This document shows positions 20,101-27,483 of a stretch of DNA of 64,000 nucleotides, one piece after another. How positions within the stretch are numbered: the stretch's first letter is position 1; each line of letters begins with the position of its first letter. The notes beneath the pieces are model-generated. The model was not told the origin of the DNA, did not search any database, and saw only the letters and a list, made by a program, of their open reading frames with translations. The stretch covers positions 62,001 to 126,000 of the forward strand of contig DASVQF010000040.1 of the NCBI GenBank assembly GCA_036389315.1. Direction: 5' to 3'. A program made the position numbers and the translations under genes. This stretch comes from DASQYE01 sp036389315 (lineage in GTDB: Bacteria; Acidobacteriota; Blastocatellia; Pyrinomonadales; Pyrinomonadaceae).

Positions 20101-20592
20101 GACGGGCGCAAGGTGAATGACGGGAGCGGCCGGGTATAACTGCAATCCCTCGTCTGAAGACAACTGCACGCCGTCAACGTAGATGGCGAGCTGGCCCTGC
20201 TCGAAAGTGGCCGCGAGGAACTGCCATCTGCCGGGAGTGATCTGTGTTTCCATGTAGACGATGCTGCTGCCCGTCCAGAAAGAGAGGCGGTTGGCCTGCT
20301 GCACGACGAAGTAGCGTTGCGTGCCGGGCTCGCCCAGCGGCTCGCCGAAACCAGCTATCACGGTTCCGTTCGGGATGCGAGCATCGCTTTTGATCCAGCA
20401 GTAGAAGGCCCAAGAGCTATTTGCCTGGACGGGACTGTCCTCCGGCTGCAAAGGCTTCTTCAACCCGAGCCCCGCCGCAATGAAGCTTCCATGATAAGGG
20501 CCGTACGTCGCACCCTCCGGCGCGGCTCCCGGTCGCAGCCCGCCTGAAAGAATTTGTAACCATAAAAAAGGGATGAGCAGGTAATAGGCCAT
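17122..20592 (-). CDS. LamG-GH2 fusion: probable exo-beta-mannosidase or exo-beta-glucosaminidase
   Basis: The reading frame opens at 20646, but the Met at 20592 begins a signal peptide (MAYYLLIPFLWLQILSGG) and is preferred. Residues about 40-215 form a LamG/concanavalin-like module (WAFYCWIKSDARIPNG, GRWQFLAATFEQGQLAIYVDG). A Pro/Ala/Gln-rich linker follows, then the GH2 sugar-binding, sandwich and barrel domains. The acid/base Glu is in IAIWCGRNEG and the nucleophile probably the Glu of FTTEIGLPS. Overall layout matches the beta-mannosidase/exo-glucosaminidase branch of GH2. It is the first gene of the GH2-GH38-unknown-GH92 operon. The N-terminal LamG-like fusion is unusual and may target insoluble glycan. 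Confidence 0.88.
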   Translation of the reverse strand: MAYYLLIPFLWLQILSGGLRPGAAPEGATYGPYHGSFIAAGLGLKKPLQPEDSPVQANSSWAFYCWIKSDARIPNGTVIAGFGEPLGEPGTQRYFVVQQANRLSFWTGSSIVYMETQITPGRWQFLAATFEQGQLAIYVDGVQLSSDEGLQLYPAAPVIHLAPVALPWRHAEHFAGKIAGFTLLSRALKPGEIRALMAQAQGLDELPFEPASKSWPVQTKGQQGLQAPQEPLTLPKSSAAVSQPAPAPVRGNKPELAPRGPNEWAISGGWRLREAGKAEMDGSIISRAGFRTDGWMDATVPGTVLTTLVERGVYPDPDYGLNNLSIPEALNKQAYWYRTEFTPPPSLRGRHFTITLHGINYGAQVWLNGKPLGEMRGAFTRGQFEASKLVTPGRPNALAVRVTPPPHPGIPHEQSIKAGPGPNGGALCLDGPTFICTEGWDWIPAVRDRNTGIWQEVTLRATGPVKIGDTQVVTRLPLPDTGRASVTLTIPLRNDSARASSGLLEASFEGVTVRRSLTVAPGQTEVCLSPTDFPQLNIMGPRLWWPNGYGRPELYHLRVKFTTAGGESDSRSLRFGIREMTYELTLLDGDGRLRRVEYNPTTASLSSEHVVNLKHEAIVESVEGWVASFMPGGEESASIRLLQERRASPFLVIRVNGVRIACKGGNWGLDDSRKRVTRERLEPFFRLHREANLTMIRNWCGQNSEELFYDLADEYGLLVWNDFWLSTQGWNLEPEDAALFLANARDTVQRFRNHPSIAIWCGRNEGVPPPTINEGLDKLVRTLDGTRYYTPNSRSINLQDSGPWNYVEPATLYTRRGLGFTTEIGLPSPPALDTIRAMMPARDEWPPSDTWAYHDWHSKGGQEVKAFVKAMEESFGPPVSLEDFERKAQLMNYTSHRAMFEGFNSRLWNPNTGRLMWMTHPAWPSMVWQMYSSDYSAHGAFYGIKKACEPLHVQLNLPGLEAAVINNTTRPAQNLLLSARVFSAAGQEITAREERLSVEAQTAVESFRIEPPEQSTGSIFFIKLVLRDSVGQLLSENFYWHAAGGPDYQKLGEMGTATVEGAARRKNEPGSVRVTVDLANRSPVIALATQITLRGVDGHARSLPAYQSDNYISLLPWERRRVTVEVPGSAASVGALEVAVTGWNVRATTVAVESTR

Positions 20593-20917
20593 AGGGGTAT
20601 CAGGACGAGAAGCGGTTCCACGAATTTTTCCGGGCAGGAAATGCAAGATAGACCTAAAAGTGACCGCACCATAGCATAGGCTTCAAAGGCCCGGCAAGAA
20701 TTTTAAGGGCGAAGACGAGGCTGGGCTCTATTAAAGATGATTGCGCACATCACAGGCATGAATAATCGTTGACGCCCGAGACAAACTGTCGTATATGTCG
20801 CACGTCGGTGGTGTTCTCCGGCTAGCAAGAGACTCACGTTCTAACCAACTTTGCTCTTGCTTACCCTCATCTATTTGATACGAAGTTACCTTCGCCGCTC
20901 TCACTTCAGGAGTACAT
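20593..20917. other. divergent intergenic region upstream of GH2 and the amber-interrupted locus
   Basis: 325 bp between divergent starts, less GC-rich than its surroundings. It holds the predicted plus-strand promoter described separately. No ORF or strong dyad is visible, and the GH2 promoter could not be pinned down. Confidence 0.6.
20769..20797 (+). promoter_or_regulatory. predicted sigma-70 promoter for the amber-interrupted locus
   Basis: TTGACG (20769-20774) and TATATG (20792-20797) are separated by 17 bp. The start codon lies about 115 bp downstream, giving a moderately long leader. Confidence 0.55.
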
Positions 20918-21481
20918 ATGCGCAAGAGTCGAGTCATCACCACGCTCTCTATTCTCGCTTTAGTTGTCACTGTCTTCACCTTCGGCAAATAGGCGCAGAC
21001 CGATCACCCGTCGCGGCCACAAGCCTCCGTACCGCAGGACGGTTCTATTCCAGAATATGTAGCCTATAGTTTCCTGTTTCGCAGCGTGACCAGTTTCAGA
21101 ACAAATGCCCTCGCGTCCGGAAGAATACAGGCCGCTAATCCCGCGCTCGTAAAGGAAGGAAATCTGAACGATGCGCAGGCTCGGGCGTTGGAATCAATCG
21201 CGGCCGCAACTTTGCAGGAGGTTGAGCAGCAGGATGCGCGGGCGCGCCGCATCATCGACGCCTTCAGAGCACAATACCCGAACGGGATAGTGCCGAAGGG
21301 TAAGAAACTGCCGGAGCCGCCCCCGGAACTGAAGGTCATGCAGGAAGAGCGCAACGCAATGATCTTACGCGGGCGCGACCGCTTGCGCGCCGCGTTAGGG
21401 GAACAGGAATTTGCTCGCTTTCACCAGTTTGCGATGAGGCGTTTTGCCGCGCAGGGCCTATTCGATAAGGAGCAACGGTAA
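20918..21481 (+). pseudogene. secreted small protein with in-frame TAG at codon 25 (pseudogene or recoded)
   Basis: The ATG has a good Shine-Dalgarno (CAGGAG, 5 nt upstream) and starts a signal peptide, MRKSRVITTLSILALVVTVF. The frame hits TAG at 20990-20992 and then continues without another stop for 162 codons to TAA. The part after TAG starts AQTDHPSRPQ and is a helical, charged domain (ALESIAAATLQEVEQQDARA, then PPPELKVMQEERNAMI and RDRLRAALGEQEFARF). No start with a ribosome binding site exists after the TAG; the first GTG is at 21086. A CAG-to-TAG change would restore an intact 187-residue exported protein. It overlaps the next ATG by one base (TAATG). Function unknown. Confidence 0.65.
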
Positions 21482-22326
21482 TGAAGAGAAAACTTCTAGT
21501 GCTTGCTGCGCTCTATTGCCTCTTCTTTGCCGGGGAGGCGAAGGCTCAAACGGTTTAGAGCTACAATGATATTCAGTACCCATGTGCAGGCAACTCGGCG
21601 CAGATATGCGGGGTCGGAAGCTTAGAGGTAGATTATTCCACGCAGGTCTACTACTGGTTATACGTAGACGTGTTTCTTCAGGATTTCACGGCCGGGACAG
21701 TCGATTGGGTACGGCGTGATAATGTTTGGAGCGGAGGCAGCGGTGTCGGGGCTGATACGACGCTGCCTTATGATTCGGGGCACGAATACTACACTCAGAT
21801 GTATCCCAAAGTAGAGCCCTACTTCAGAAGAGAAGAAGACGGCGCGCTCCTAGACCATTATTATTACGGTACTTACTTGGACGGCACTCCGGTCTTGTGG
21901 CCGGGGGTCGCAGGCGTCTACGGCTTCATGGGCCCAGGGCCCGAGACTCCAACCTGGTCTAGCATCCTCTTAGGCACTCTTAACGCCCTTTTTTCAGCAG
22001 GACAAAGACATGGCCCGCCGGATCACCTGAAGGTTCTTGAGGATGATACGATTGAAAGTTGTGGAACTAAAGACCGGCGCATAAAGCTTCTGGTGGTTGA
22101 CGATCACGGACGCAGGGTGGGAACAACATCTACCCGCGAGACTTTTCATGACCCAAACACGGGTGCCGAATGCCCCGGCTGCGCTTACAATAGCTGTCGT
22201 GGTGAGTACATAACTCCAAGTAGTTGCTCAGAGGACGCAGGAGCCATTTTCAGAGCCTTATCAACCTGCTCCCGCACATCTACACTCAAATGCGGGAGCT
22301 ATCTCGGGGCGCGTGCAGACATCTGA
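21481..22326 (+). pseudogene. secreted protein with in-frame TAG at codon 26 and 3' frameshift
   Basis: The start overlaps the previous stop by one base. A textbook signal peptide (MKRKLLVLAALYCLFFAG, cut near EAKAQ) is followed at once by TAG (21556-21558), after which the frame runs on for 255 codons. The mature part is rich in Tyr and Cys (SYNDIQYPCAGNSAQICG, DYSTQVYYWLYVDVFLQDF, GHEYYTQMYPKVEPYFRR) and not recognised. Its last 30 or so residues look out of frame, while the +1 frame carries a carboxypeptidase-regulatory-like domain. Removing one T from the TTTT run at 22247-22250 joins both into one protein of about 474 residues. TAG is a normal stop elsewhere here, so genome-wide reassignment is unlikely. 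Confidence 0.6.
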
Positions 22327-22906
22327 TGGGCAGCCGGTCTTTGAAGCCGAAGTTCTAGCTCTCAGGACAGACTTCGCTATGGGCAAGGTACCTTCTGCTT
22401 ATACGGATGAAGAGGGCGCGTTTCGCATTGATAATCTTACGCCCGGGACTTATATAGTGTCTGTCAGCAAAGTGTCGGAGAATTATCCGCCAACAAATTA
22501 TCCCTTTCACTCTGCCGGTCTCGTAGTTCCTCCACAGGTGACTGTCTTTGCCGGGCAAACAAGTTCAGAAGTTCCGGTATATTTAGGGCCGAAGGGCGCA
22601 AAAATAACGATCTATCTTTGGGACGCGGCGACAAAGAAACCGCCAACTCATCTCATGGACGCGCGTATAACTCTCAGGCGCGTAGATAACCCGGAATTAT
22701 CGTTCACCGACGGGCCCACTTTGAGGGGGGAATTCTCAGCATTAGTGCCTCCCGTCCCTTTCACACTTGAGGTTTCAGCGCCGGGTTATGAAACCCGGAC
22801 ATACCGCTCAGAGAATGCCGGGAGCCCTTTCGACTCATTGAAATTGAATCCGGGAGAGACGAAAAGAGTTGATATAGCTTTGCGCCACCGGAAGCAATCA
22901 CAATGA
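22313..22906 (+). CDS. carboxypeptidase-regulatory-like domain protein (probable 3' part of the preceding broken gene)
   Basis: Only a GTG at 22313 can start this frame, yet the domain's first strand (NAGAISGRV) is encoded just upstream of it in the same frame, back to a TAA at 22211. The GTG is therefore probably not the real start and this is likely the displaced C-terminus of the preceding gene. Visible are GRVQTSDGQPVFEAEV and GAFRIDNLTPGTYIVSV, the typical carboxypeptidase-regulatory fold, followed by a second beta-sandwich (KITIYLWDAATKKP to VPFTLEVSAPGYETRTY). Such domains are found in exported proteins and TonB receptors. It is convergent with GH3, 15 bp away. Confidence 0.6.
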   Translation: MQTSDGQPVFEAEVLALRTDFAMGKVPSAYTDEEGAFRIDNLTPGTYIVSVSKVSENYPPTNYPFHSAGLVVPPQVTVFAGQTSSEVPVYLGPKGAKITIYLWDAATKKPPTHLMDARITLRRVDNPELSFTDGPTLRGEFSALVPPVPFTLEVSAPGYETRTYRSENAGSPFDSLKLNPGETKRVDIALRHRKQSQ

Positions 22907-22921
22907 ACCGCCATAAATCAG

Positions 22922-25615
22922 TTACGGAATTTCGGTAGACTTTCCTATGACTGTGAAACTGGCGGTCAAGACTCCGGTGGTCGAGGCGTCGGTTGGGCCC
23001 GTGAAACCGGGCTGTTTGCCGCCGACGGAGATGCGGAATTCTCCCGGCTCAAGAATGCGCTTGCCTTGATTATCGATCAGGGTCAGGTCGCTCGGCGCGA
23101 GGGTGAAGGAGATGCGCCTGCGCTCTCCGGCCCGCAGCGTGATTCTCTGTATCTTTCGGAGCGCGCGGATGGGAACCGGGACAGAGGCGGAAACGTCCGT
23201 CAGGTACACTTGGACTACTTCATCGCCCGTGCGCGCGCCAGCGTTTTCGACATCGACGCTGAGGCGGATGCTTTCATTGGGCTTCAAGCTCTGCTTGCTC
23301 AATTTCAGATTGCTATATTTGAAGGTCGTATAGCTGAGGCCGTAGCCGAAAGGATAAAGGGGCTCGCCCTTGAAGTAGCGATAGGTCTTGCCCTCCATCC
23401 GGTAATCACGAAAGGGCGGCAATTGATCTGCGGACTTGTAGAAGGTGATGGGCAGCCGCCCCGAAGGGTTGTAATCTCCAAACAGCACGTCGGCTATGGC
23501 TGTGCCGCCCTCTTCGCCGGGATACCAGGCTTGGATGATGGCTGCGACGTTGTCTTTGGCCCAGTTGACGGCGAGGCCGCTGCCGCTCAGCAGGACTAGC
23601 ACCACGGGCTTGCCCGTCGCCTGAACGGCCTTCAACAACTCGTCCTGCACTTTCGTCAAGCCCAACTCCGTGCGGTCTCCGCCGCTGAAGCCCTCTGTCT
23701 TGACCTCCATCTCTTCGCCTTCGAGCGAGGGTGAAAGACCCAGGGCCATCACGACCACGTCCGCCTCTCTGGCTTTCGTGATGGCCTCCTCGCGCAAGGT
23801 TTGGGCGAAGTTCGGAGGGCTCCACACCAGCTTGGCCGTCGCAGCAGCATAGCGGTCGTAGTACTCCATGCGAATCTTGTAAGCGCGGCCCGCCTTCATC
23901 TCTATGTCCCTGGTCACGGTCTTTCCGCTGCCGTCGCGCCAGGCTTCGACGAAGAGCTGGTCGTCAACGTAGAGACGCACGCCGTCGTCGGCCCGCGCGC
24001 CGAACCTGTACGTGCCCGAAGCCGTAGGCACGACGACGCCCGTCCAGCGGGCCGAGAAATTATCCATCGGCAACTCGGGCACGGGAGGATTGGTGAACCA
24101 GTCGAAGTTGACCTCCCGGTCAATCCTTGTGACGGCAGGCTCGCCCTGCAAATCCTTGTTGCCGAAATACTGGCCCTTGAGTCCGGGCGCGCTCTTGTCT
24201 GAGGAAGTAAAGAGAGAGGAAGCTGGAACGGGCACGACGAACTCGTCCGTCAGCGTCGTTCCCAGGGCATGCAAGACCTTTGTGCCGCTTGAGACCTTGC
24301 GCCTGATTCCTTCGAGCGGCGTGACCCACTTGGAGGGGATGCCATTGTAGTTGCCTACGAGCACGTCCAGGGCGTCAGCGTTGGGCCCAATGACGGCGAT
24401 GGTCTTGATCTCTCGCTTGAGCGGCAGAAGGCCACGCTCGTTCTTCAAAAGGACTATGGATTCGCGCGCGGCCCTGAGCGCAAGCTCCCTGTGGGCAGGC
24501 GAGTCGTTAACTTCAAAAGGGATGCGCGAGAAGGGAACCATCTCGGGCGGGTCGAACATGCCTAGACGGAATCTGGCTTCAAAGAGACGCTTCACGGCGC
24601 GGTCGATCTCAGCCTCGCTAATCAGACCTTGCTTGACGGCCGGGATGAGCGCCCTGTATTCATAGCCGCAGGTGAGGTCTGTCCCGGCCTTGACGGCCAT
24701 TGCAACGCCCTCCTCTTCGGTCTTGGCAAACTTGTGATGCTTGTAGATGTCGGCCACGGCATCGCAGTCTGAAACAACATACCCCTTGAATCCCCACTCG
24801 CCGCGCAGTATGTCCGTCATCATGCGACGGCTGGCGCAGACGGGCTCGCCGTTAACGCTGTTGTAGGCGCACATGACTGAGCCCGCTTTGCCCTCCACGA
24901 TTGCTGCCTGAAAGGCCGCGAGGTAAGTTTCCCTGAAATCCTTTTCGGCCGCACGCGCGTCGAAGGTGTGGCGCTCGGATTCGGGCCCGCTGTGCACGGC
25001 ATAGTGTTTCGGCGTCGCGATGGTCTTCAGGTAGCGCGCGTCCGTGCCCTGCATCCCGCGCACGAAGGCTACGCCGAGGCGGGAGGTCAGGTAAGGGTCT
25101 TCGCCGTAAGTCTCCTGGCCCCGGCCCCAGCGCGGGTCACGAAAGATATTGATGTTGGGCGACCAGAAGGTGAGACCGTAAAACCTTTTTCGGTTGTCGT
25201 GCCTGACGGCCTCGTTATACTTTGCGCGCGCTTCGTCGGAGATGGCACGCGCGACCTGCTCTATGAGGTCTGCGTTCCAGGTGGCCGCGAGGCCGATGGC
25301 CTGCGGAAAGACCGTGGCATTGCCGGCGTAGGCGACGCCGTGCAGCGCCTCATTCCACCAATCGTAGGCCGGAACCTGAAGCCTCTCGATGGCCACGGCC
25401 TTGTTCATCATCTGCGAGACTTTCTCCTCAAGCGTCATGCGGCCCACCAGGTCGTCAACCCTTCGCTCGACGGGCAGAGCCGGATTGAGATAGTCCGGCT
25501 GCGACCGCTGAGAGGCTTGCGCCTGCGCGCTCGTGGGCCAACTGAGCAGGAGCACGGAGCCTAAACAGATGAGCGCCAACAGCCGGCGCACTCTTATCGC
25601 ACGCGGGGAATGCAT
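22922..25615 (-). CDS. GH3 beta-glycosidase with inserted PA14 domain (beta-xylosidase/glucosidase type)
   Basis: The ATG at 25615 is favoured over the GTG at 25630 because GGAGG sits 8 nt before it. An exported protein of about 897 residues (signal peptide ending WPTSAQAQA). The (beta/alpha)8 domain ends with the nucleophile Asp in GYVVSDCDA (about residue 283), preceded by KHYAVHSGP. The second alpha/beta domain is split by a PA14 module (GLKGQYFGNKDLQG to RIMEYYDR-type strands), followed by a fibronectin-III-like C-terminus (YGLSYTTFKYSNL). The subfamily resembles bacterial xylan beta-xylosidases and PA14-containing beta-glucosidases. Last gene of the GH3-ROK-GH13-GH3 operon, 39 bp after GH13. 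Sugar specificity not determinable. Confidence 0.9.
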   Translation of the reverse strand: MHSPRAIRVRRLLALICLGSVLLLSWPTSAQAQASQRSQPDYLNPALPVERRVDDLVGRMTLEEKVSQMMNKAVAIERLQVPAYDWWNEALHGVAYAGNATVFPQAIGLAATWNADLIEQVARAISDEARAKYNEAVRHDNRKRFYGLTFWSPNINIFRDPRWGRGQETYGEDPYLTSRLGVAFVRGMQGTDARYLKTIATPKHYAVHSGPESERHTFDARAAEKDFRETYLAAFQAAIVEGKAGSVMCAYNSVNGEPVCASRRMMTDILRGEWGFKGYVVSDCDAVADIYKHHKFAKTEEEGVAMAVKAGTDLTCGYEYRALIPAVKQGLISEAEIDRAVKRLFEARFRLGMFDPPEMVPFSRIPFEVNDSPAHRELALRAARESIVLLKNERGLLPLKREIKTIAVIGPNADALDVLVGNYNGIPSKWVTPLEGIRRKVSSGTKVLHALGTTLTDEFVVPVPASSLFTSSDKSAPGLKGQYFGNKDLQGEPAVTRIDREVNFDWFTNPPVPELPMDNFSARWTGVVVPTASGTYRFGARADDGVRLYVDDQLFVEAWRDGSGKTVTRDIEMKAGRAYKIRMEYYDRYAAATAKLVWSPPNFAQTLREEAITKAREADVVVMALGLSPSLEGEEMEVKTEGFSGGDRTELGLTKVQDELLKAVQATGKPVVLVLLSGSGLAVNWAKDNVAAIIQAWYPGEEGGTAIADVLFGDYNPSGRLPITFYKSADQLPPFRDYRMEGKTYRYFKGEPLYPFGYGLSYTTFKYSNLKLSKQSLKPNESIRLSVDVENAGARTGDEVVQVYLTDVSASVPVPIRALRKIQRITLRAGERRRISFTLAPSDLTLIDNQGKRILEPGEFRISVGGKQPGFTGPTDASTTGVLTASFTVIGKSTEIP

Positions 25616-25654
25616 CTTCCGAACCTCCACTTTGTCAGAACCGTTTCCTAGCGC

Positions 25655-27451
25655 CTATTTCCTATTTGCTTCAACTATCACGGCTTCAAAGGGCGCGAGC
25701 GGTAAACTCTCTTTGACCTCCGAGCCTGTCCGTGCCGCGCGGTTGCTGAAGACCACGCGCCAGCCCGTTGCCGGGCCCAAAACGTTCGCGTCCAGCGGAA
25801 GGCTCCGGCTCTCGCCGGACATGTTGAGCGCGACGAGCATCGTCTGGGCCGGAGTGCGGCGACGGTAGGCGAAGATGTGCGGGTCGTTCCCAGTGCTCAG
25901 GTAGTCTCCGTCAAGGAGCGCGGGGCTGCGGCGGCGTAAAGAGATTAGCCGCCGGTAAAAGTTTAGAATCGAAGAGGCGTCCCCCTCCTCTACGGCCACG
26001 TTACGCTCGCTCGCCGTCGCGGGTATCTTGAGCCACGGGCGGCCCGTCGTGAACCCTGCCTGCGCAGTAGCGTCCCACTGCATAGGCGTTCGCTCTCCGT
26101 CTCGGCCCTTGTTGGCGGGCCAGTATCTTTTCCCGACGGGGTCTTGCACCTCTTCGATAGTTTGCGGCTCTGTGGTCTGCATGCCTATCTCTTCGCCGTA
26201 ATAGAGAAAGGGCGAGCCGCGCAGCGTGAGGAGCATCGTGGCCATCAGCTTGGCTATCTCGTCATTGTGACGGCCGTCGCCGTAGCGATCATAATGACGA
26301 GGGTTGTCATGATTGCTCAGGACGTAAGTCGTCCAGCGTCCCTGCAAGGCTTTCTCGGAATCATTGATGACGGAGCGAAAGAGCGCGGCGTCCAAAGTCG
26401 TCTTGACCTTTCCCATGAGCAGAAAGAAATTGAAGGGCAGTTGCAGCTCGTTATTCCTGGGCCCATAATAACGTATCATCTCTTCCCACTTCGGCACATA
26501 CGCCTCGCCGATCAAAAGACGGTTCGGGTCGTACCTGTCCGTGAAAGAGCGCAAGCGAATCATGACCGGGTGTATCTCCGGCAGGTCGCGGTTATATTTT
26601 AGCTCCTGCTGGTGCTCAGTTGTGCTGCCGGGCCGCAGCTCAGGGAGCACAGGGTTGTCACGAAGCTGCGGGTCTTCAAACAGGTAGTTGACGGCGTCGA
26701 GCCGGAATCCGTCCACGCCCCTATCGAGCCAGAAACGCACGGTCTCGAACATGCGCCGCTCCACGGCAGGGTTGCGCCAGTTGAGGTCTGGCTGCTCACG
26801 ATAAAAACGGTGGTAATAGTATTGGCCCGTCTTCTCGTCCAGCGTCCACGCCACCGGCCCGAAAGATGATGACCAATTATTCGGTGGCCCGCCCGTCGGC
26901 TTGGGGTCACGCCAGATGTACCAATCCCGGTAGGGCGAACTGCGCGACGACCTCGAAGCTTTGAAAAAGGCGTGCTGGTCGGAAGTATGATTGAGCACGT
27001 AGTCGATGATGATCTTAATCCCCCGCTTATGAGCTTCCGTGACCAGGCGGTCGAAGTCCGCGAGCGTTCCGAACTGCGGATCAATCGCTTCGTAATCGCT
27101 CACGTCGTAGCCGAAGTCAACCTGCGGCGAAGGATAGAAGGGAGTGATCCAGACTGCATCAATCCCGAGCCCGGCCAGGTAGTCGAGCTTTGAGGTGATG
27201 CCGTTCAAATCCCCGATACCATCGCCGTCAGAGTCCTTGAAGCTGCGCGGGTAAATCTCGTAAAAGACGGCGTGCTGCCACCAGGGCGTCGCGCGCGAAC
27301 GCGGGCGCTGCTGTTGCCTGCTCGTCGCGCGGCCCCTCGGCCTCTGCTGCGCCGCGACGCTCAAGCAGCAAAGCCCTGTCAAGACGACTGCCAGGAAGAG
27401 CACGCCTCTCATCTTCGACGCCGGTATTTTGCGACAAGCCTGAAGGTTCAT
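25655..27451 (-). CDS. GH13 alpha-glucosidase / alpha-amylase family, secreted
   Basis: The frame is open to 27922, but that upstream part is Arg-rich shadow of the ROK gene. The start at 27451 gives 598 residues with a signal peptide (MRGVLFLAVVLTGLCCLSV starts at residue 14), preceded by AAGAGG; 27412 is the alternative. GH13 regions are in order: DYVLNHTSDQH (I), GFRLDAVNYL (II, nucleophile Asp), LIGEAYVP (III, acid/base Glu) and LSNHDNPR (IV). The N-terminal block WWQHAVFYEIYPRSFKDSDG is typical of oligo-1,6-glucosidase/alpha-glucosidase subfamilies. It should cleave alpha-glucosides outside the cytoplasm and sits 32 bp after the ROK kinase that could phosphorylate the glucose. Confidence 0.92.
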   Translation of the reverse strand: MNLQACRKIPASKMRGVLFLAVVLTGLCCLSVAAQQRPRGRATSRQQQRPRSRATPWWQHAVFYEIYPRSFKDSDGDGIGDLNGITSKLDYLAGLGIDAVWITPFYPSPQVDFGYDVSDYEAIDPQFGTLADFDRLVTEAHKRGIKIIIDYVLNHTSDQHAFFKASRSSRSSPYRDWYIWRDPKPTGGPPNNWSSSFGPVAWTLDEKTGQYYYHRFYREQPDLNWRNPAVERRMFETVRFWLDRGVDGFRLDAVNYLFEDPQLRDNPVLPELRPGSTTEHQQELKYNRDLPEIHPVMIRLRSFTDRYDPNRLLIGEAYVPKWEEMIRYYGPRNNELQLPFNFFLLMGKVKTTLDAALFRSVINDSEKALQGRWTTYVLSNHDNPRHYDRYGDGRHNDEIAKLMATMLLTLRGSPFLYYGEEIGMQTTEPQTIEEVQDPVGKRYWPANKGRDGERTPMQWDATAQAGFTTGRPWLKIPATASERNVAVEEGDASSILNFYRRLISLRRRSPALLDGDYLSTGNDPHIFAYRRRTPAQTMLVALNMSGESRSLPLDANVLGPATGWRVVFSNRAARTGSEVKESLPLAPFEAVIVEANRK

Positions 27452-27483
27452 TTCGTTCTGTAAGCCTCTTATAAGAATATCTG

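Noticed and set aside
20918..22906. global use of TAG as a sense codon
   Set aside because: TAG is the terminal codon of several well-bounded genes in the window, including GH20, ADOP, csaA and the zinc finger gene, so only local recoding or mutation is possible.
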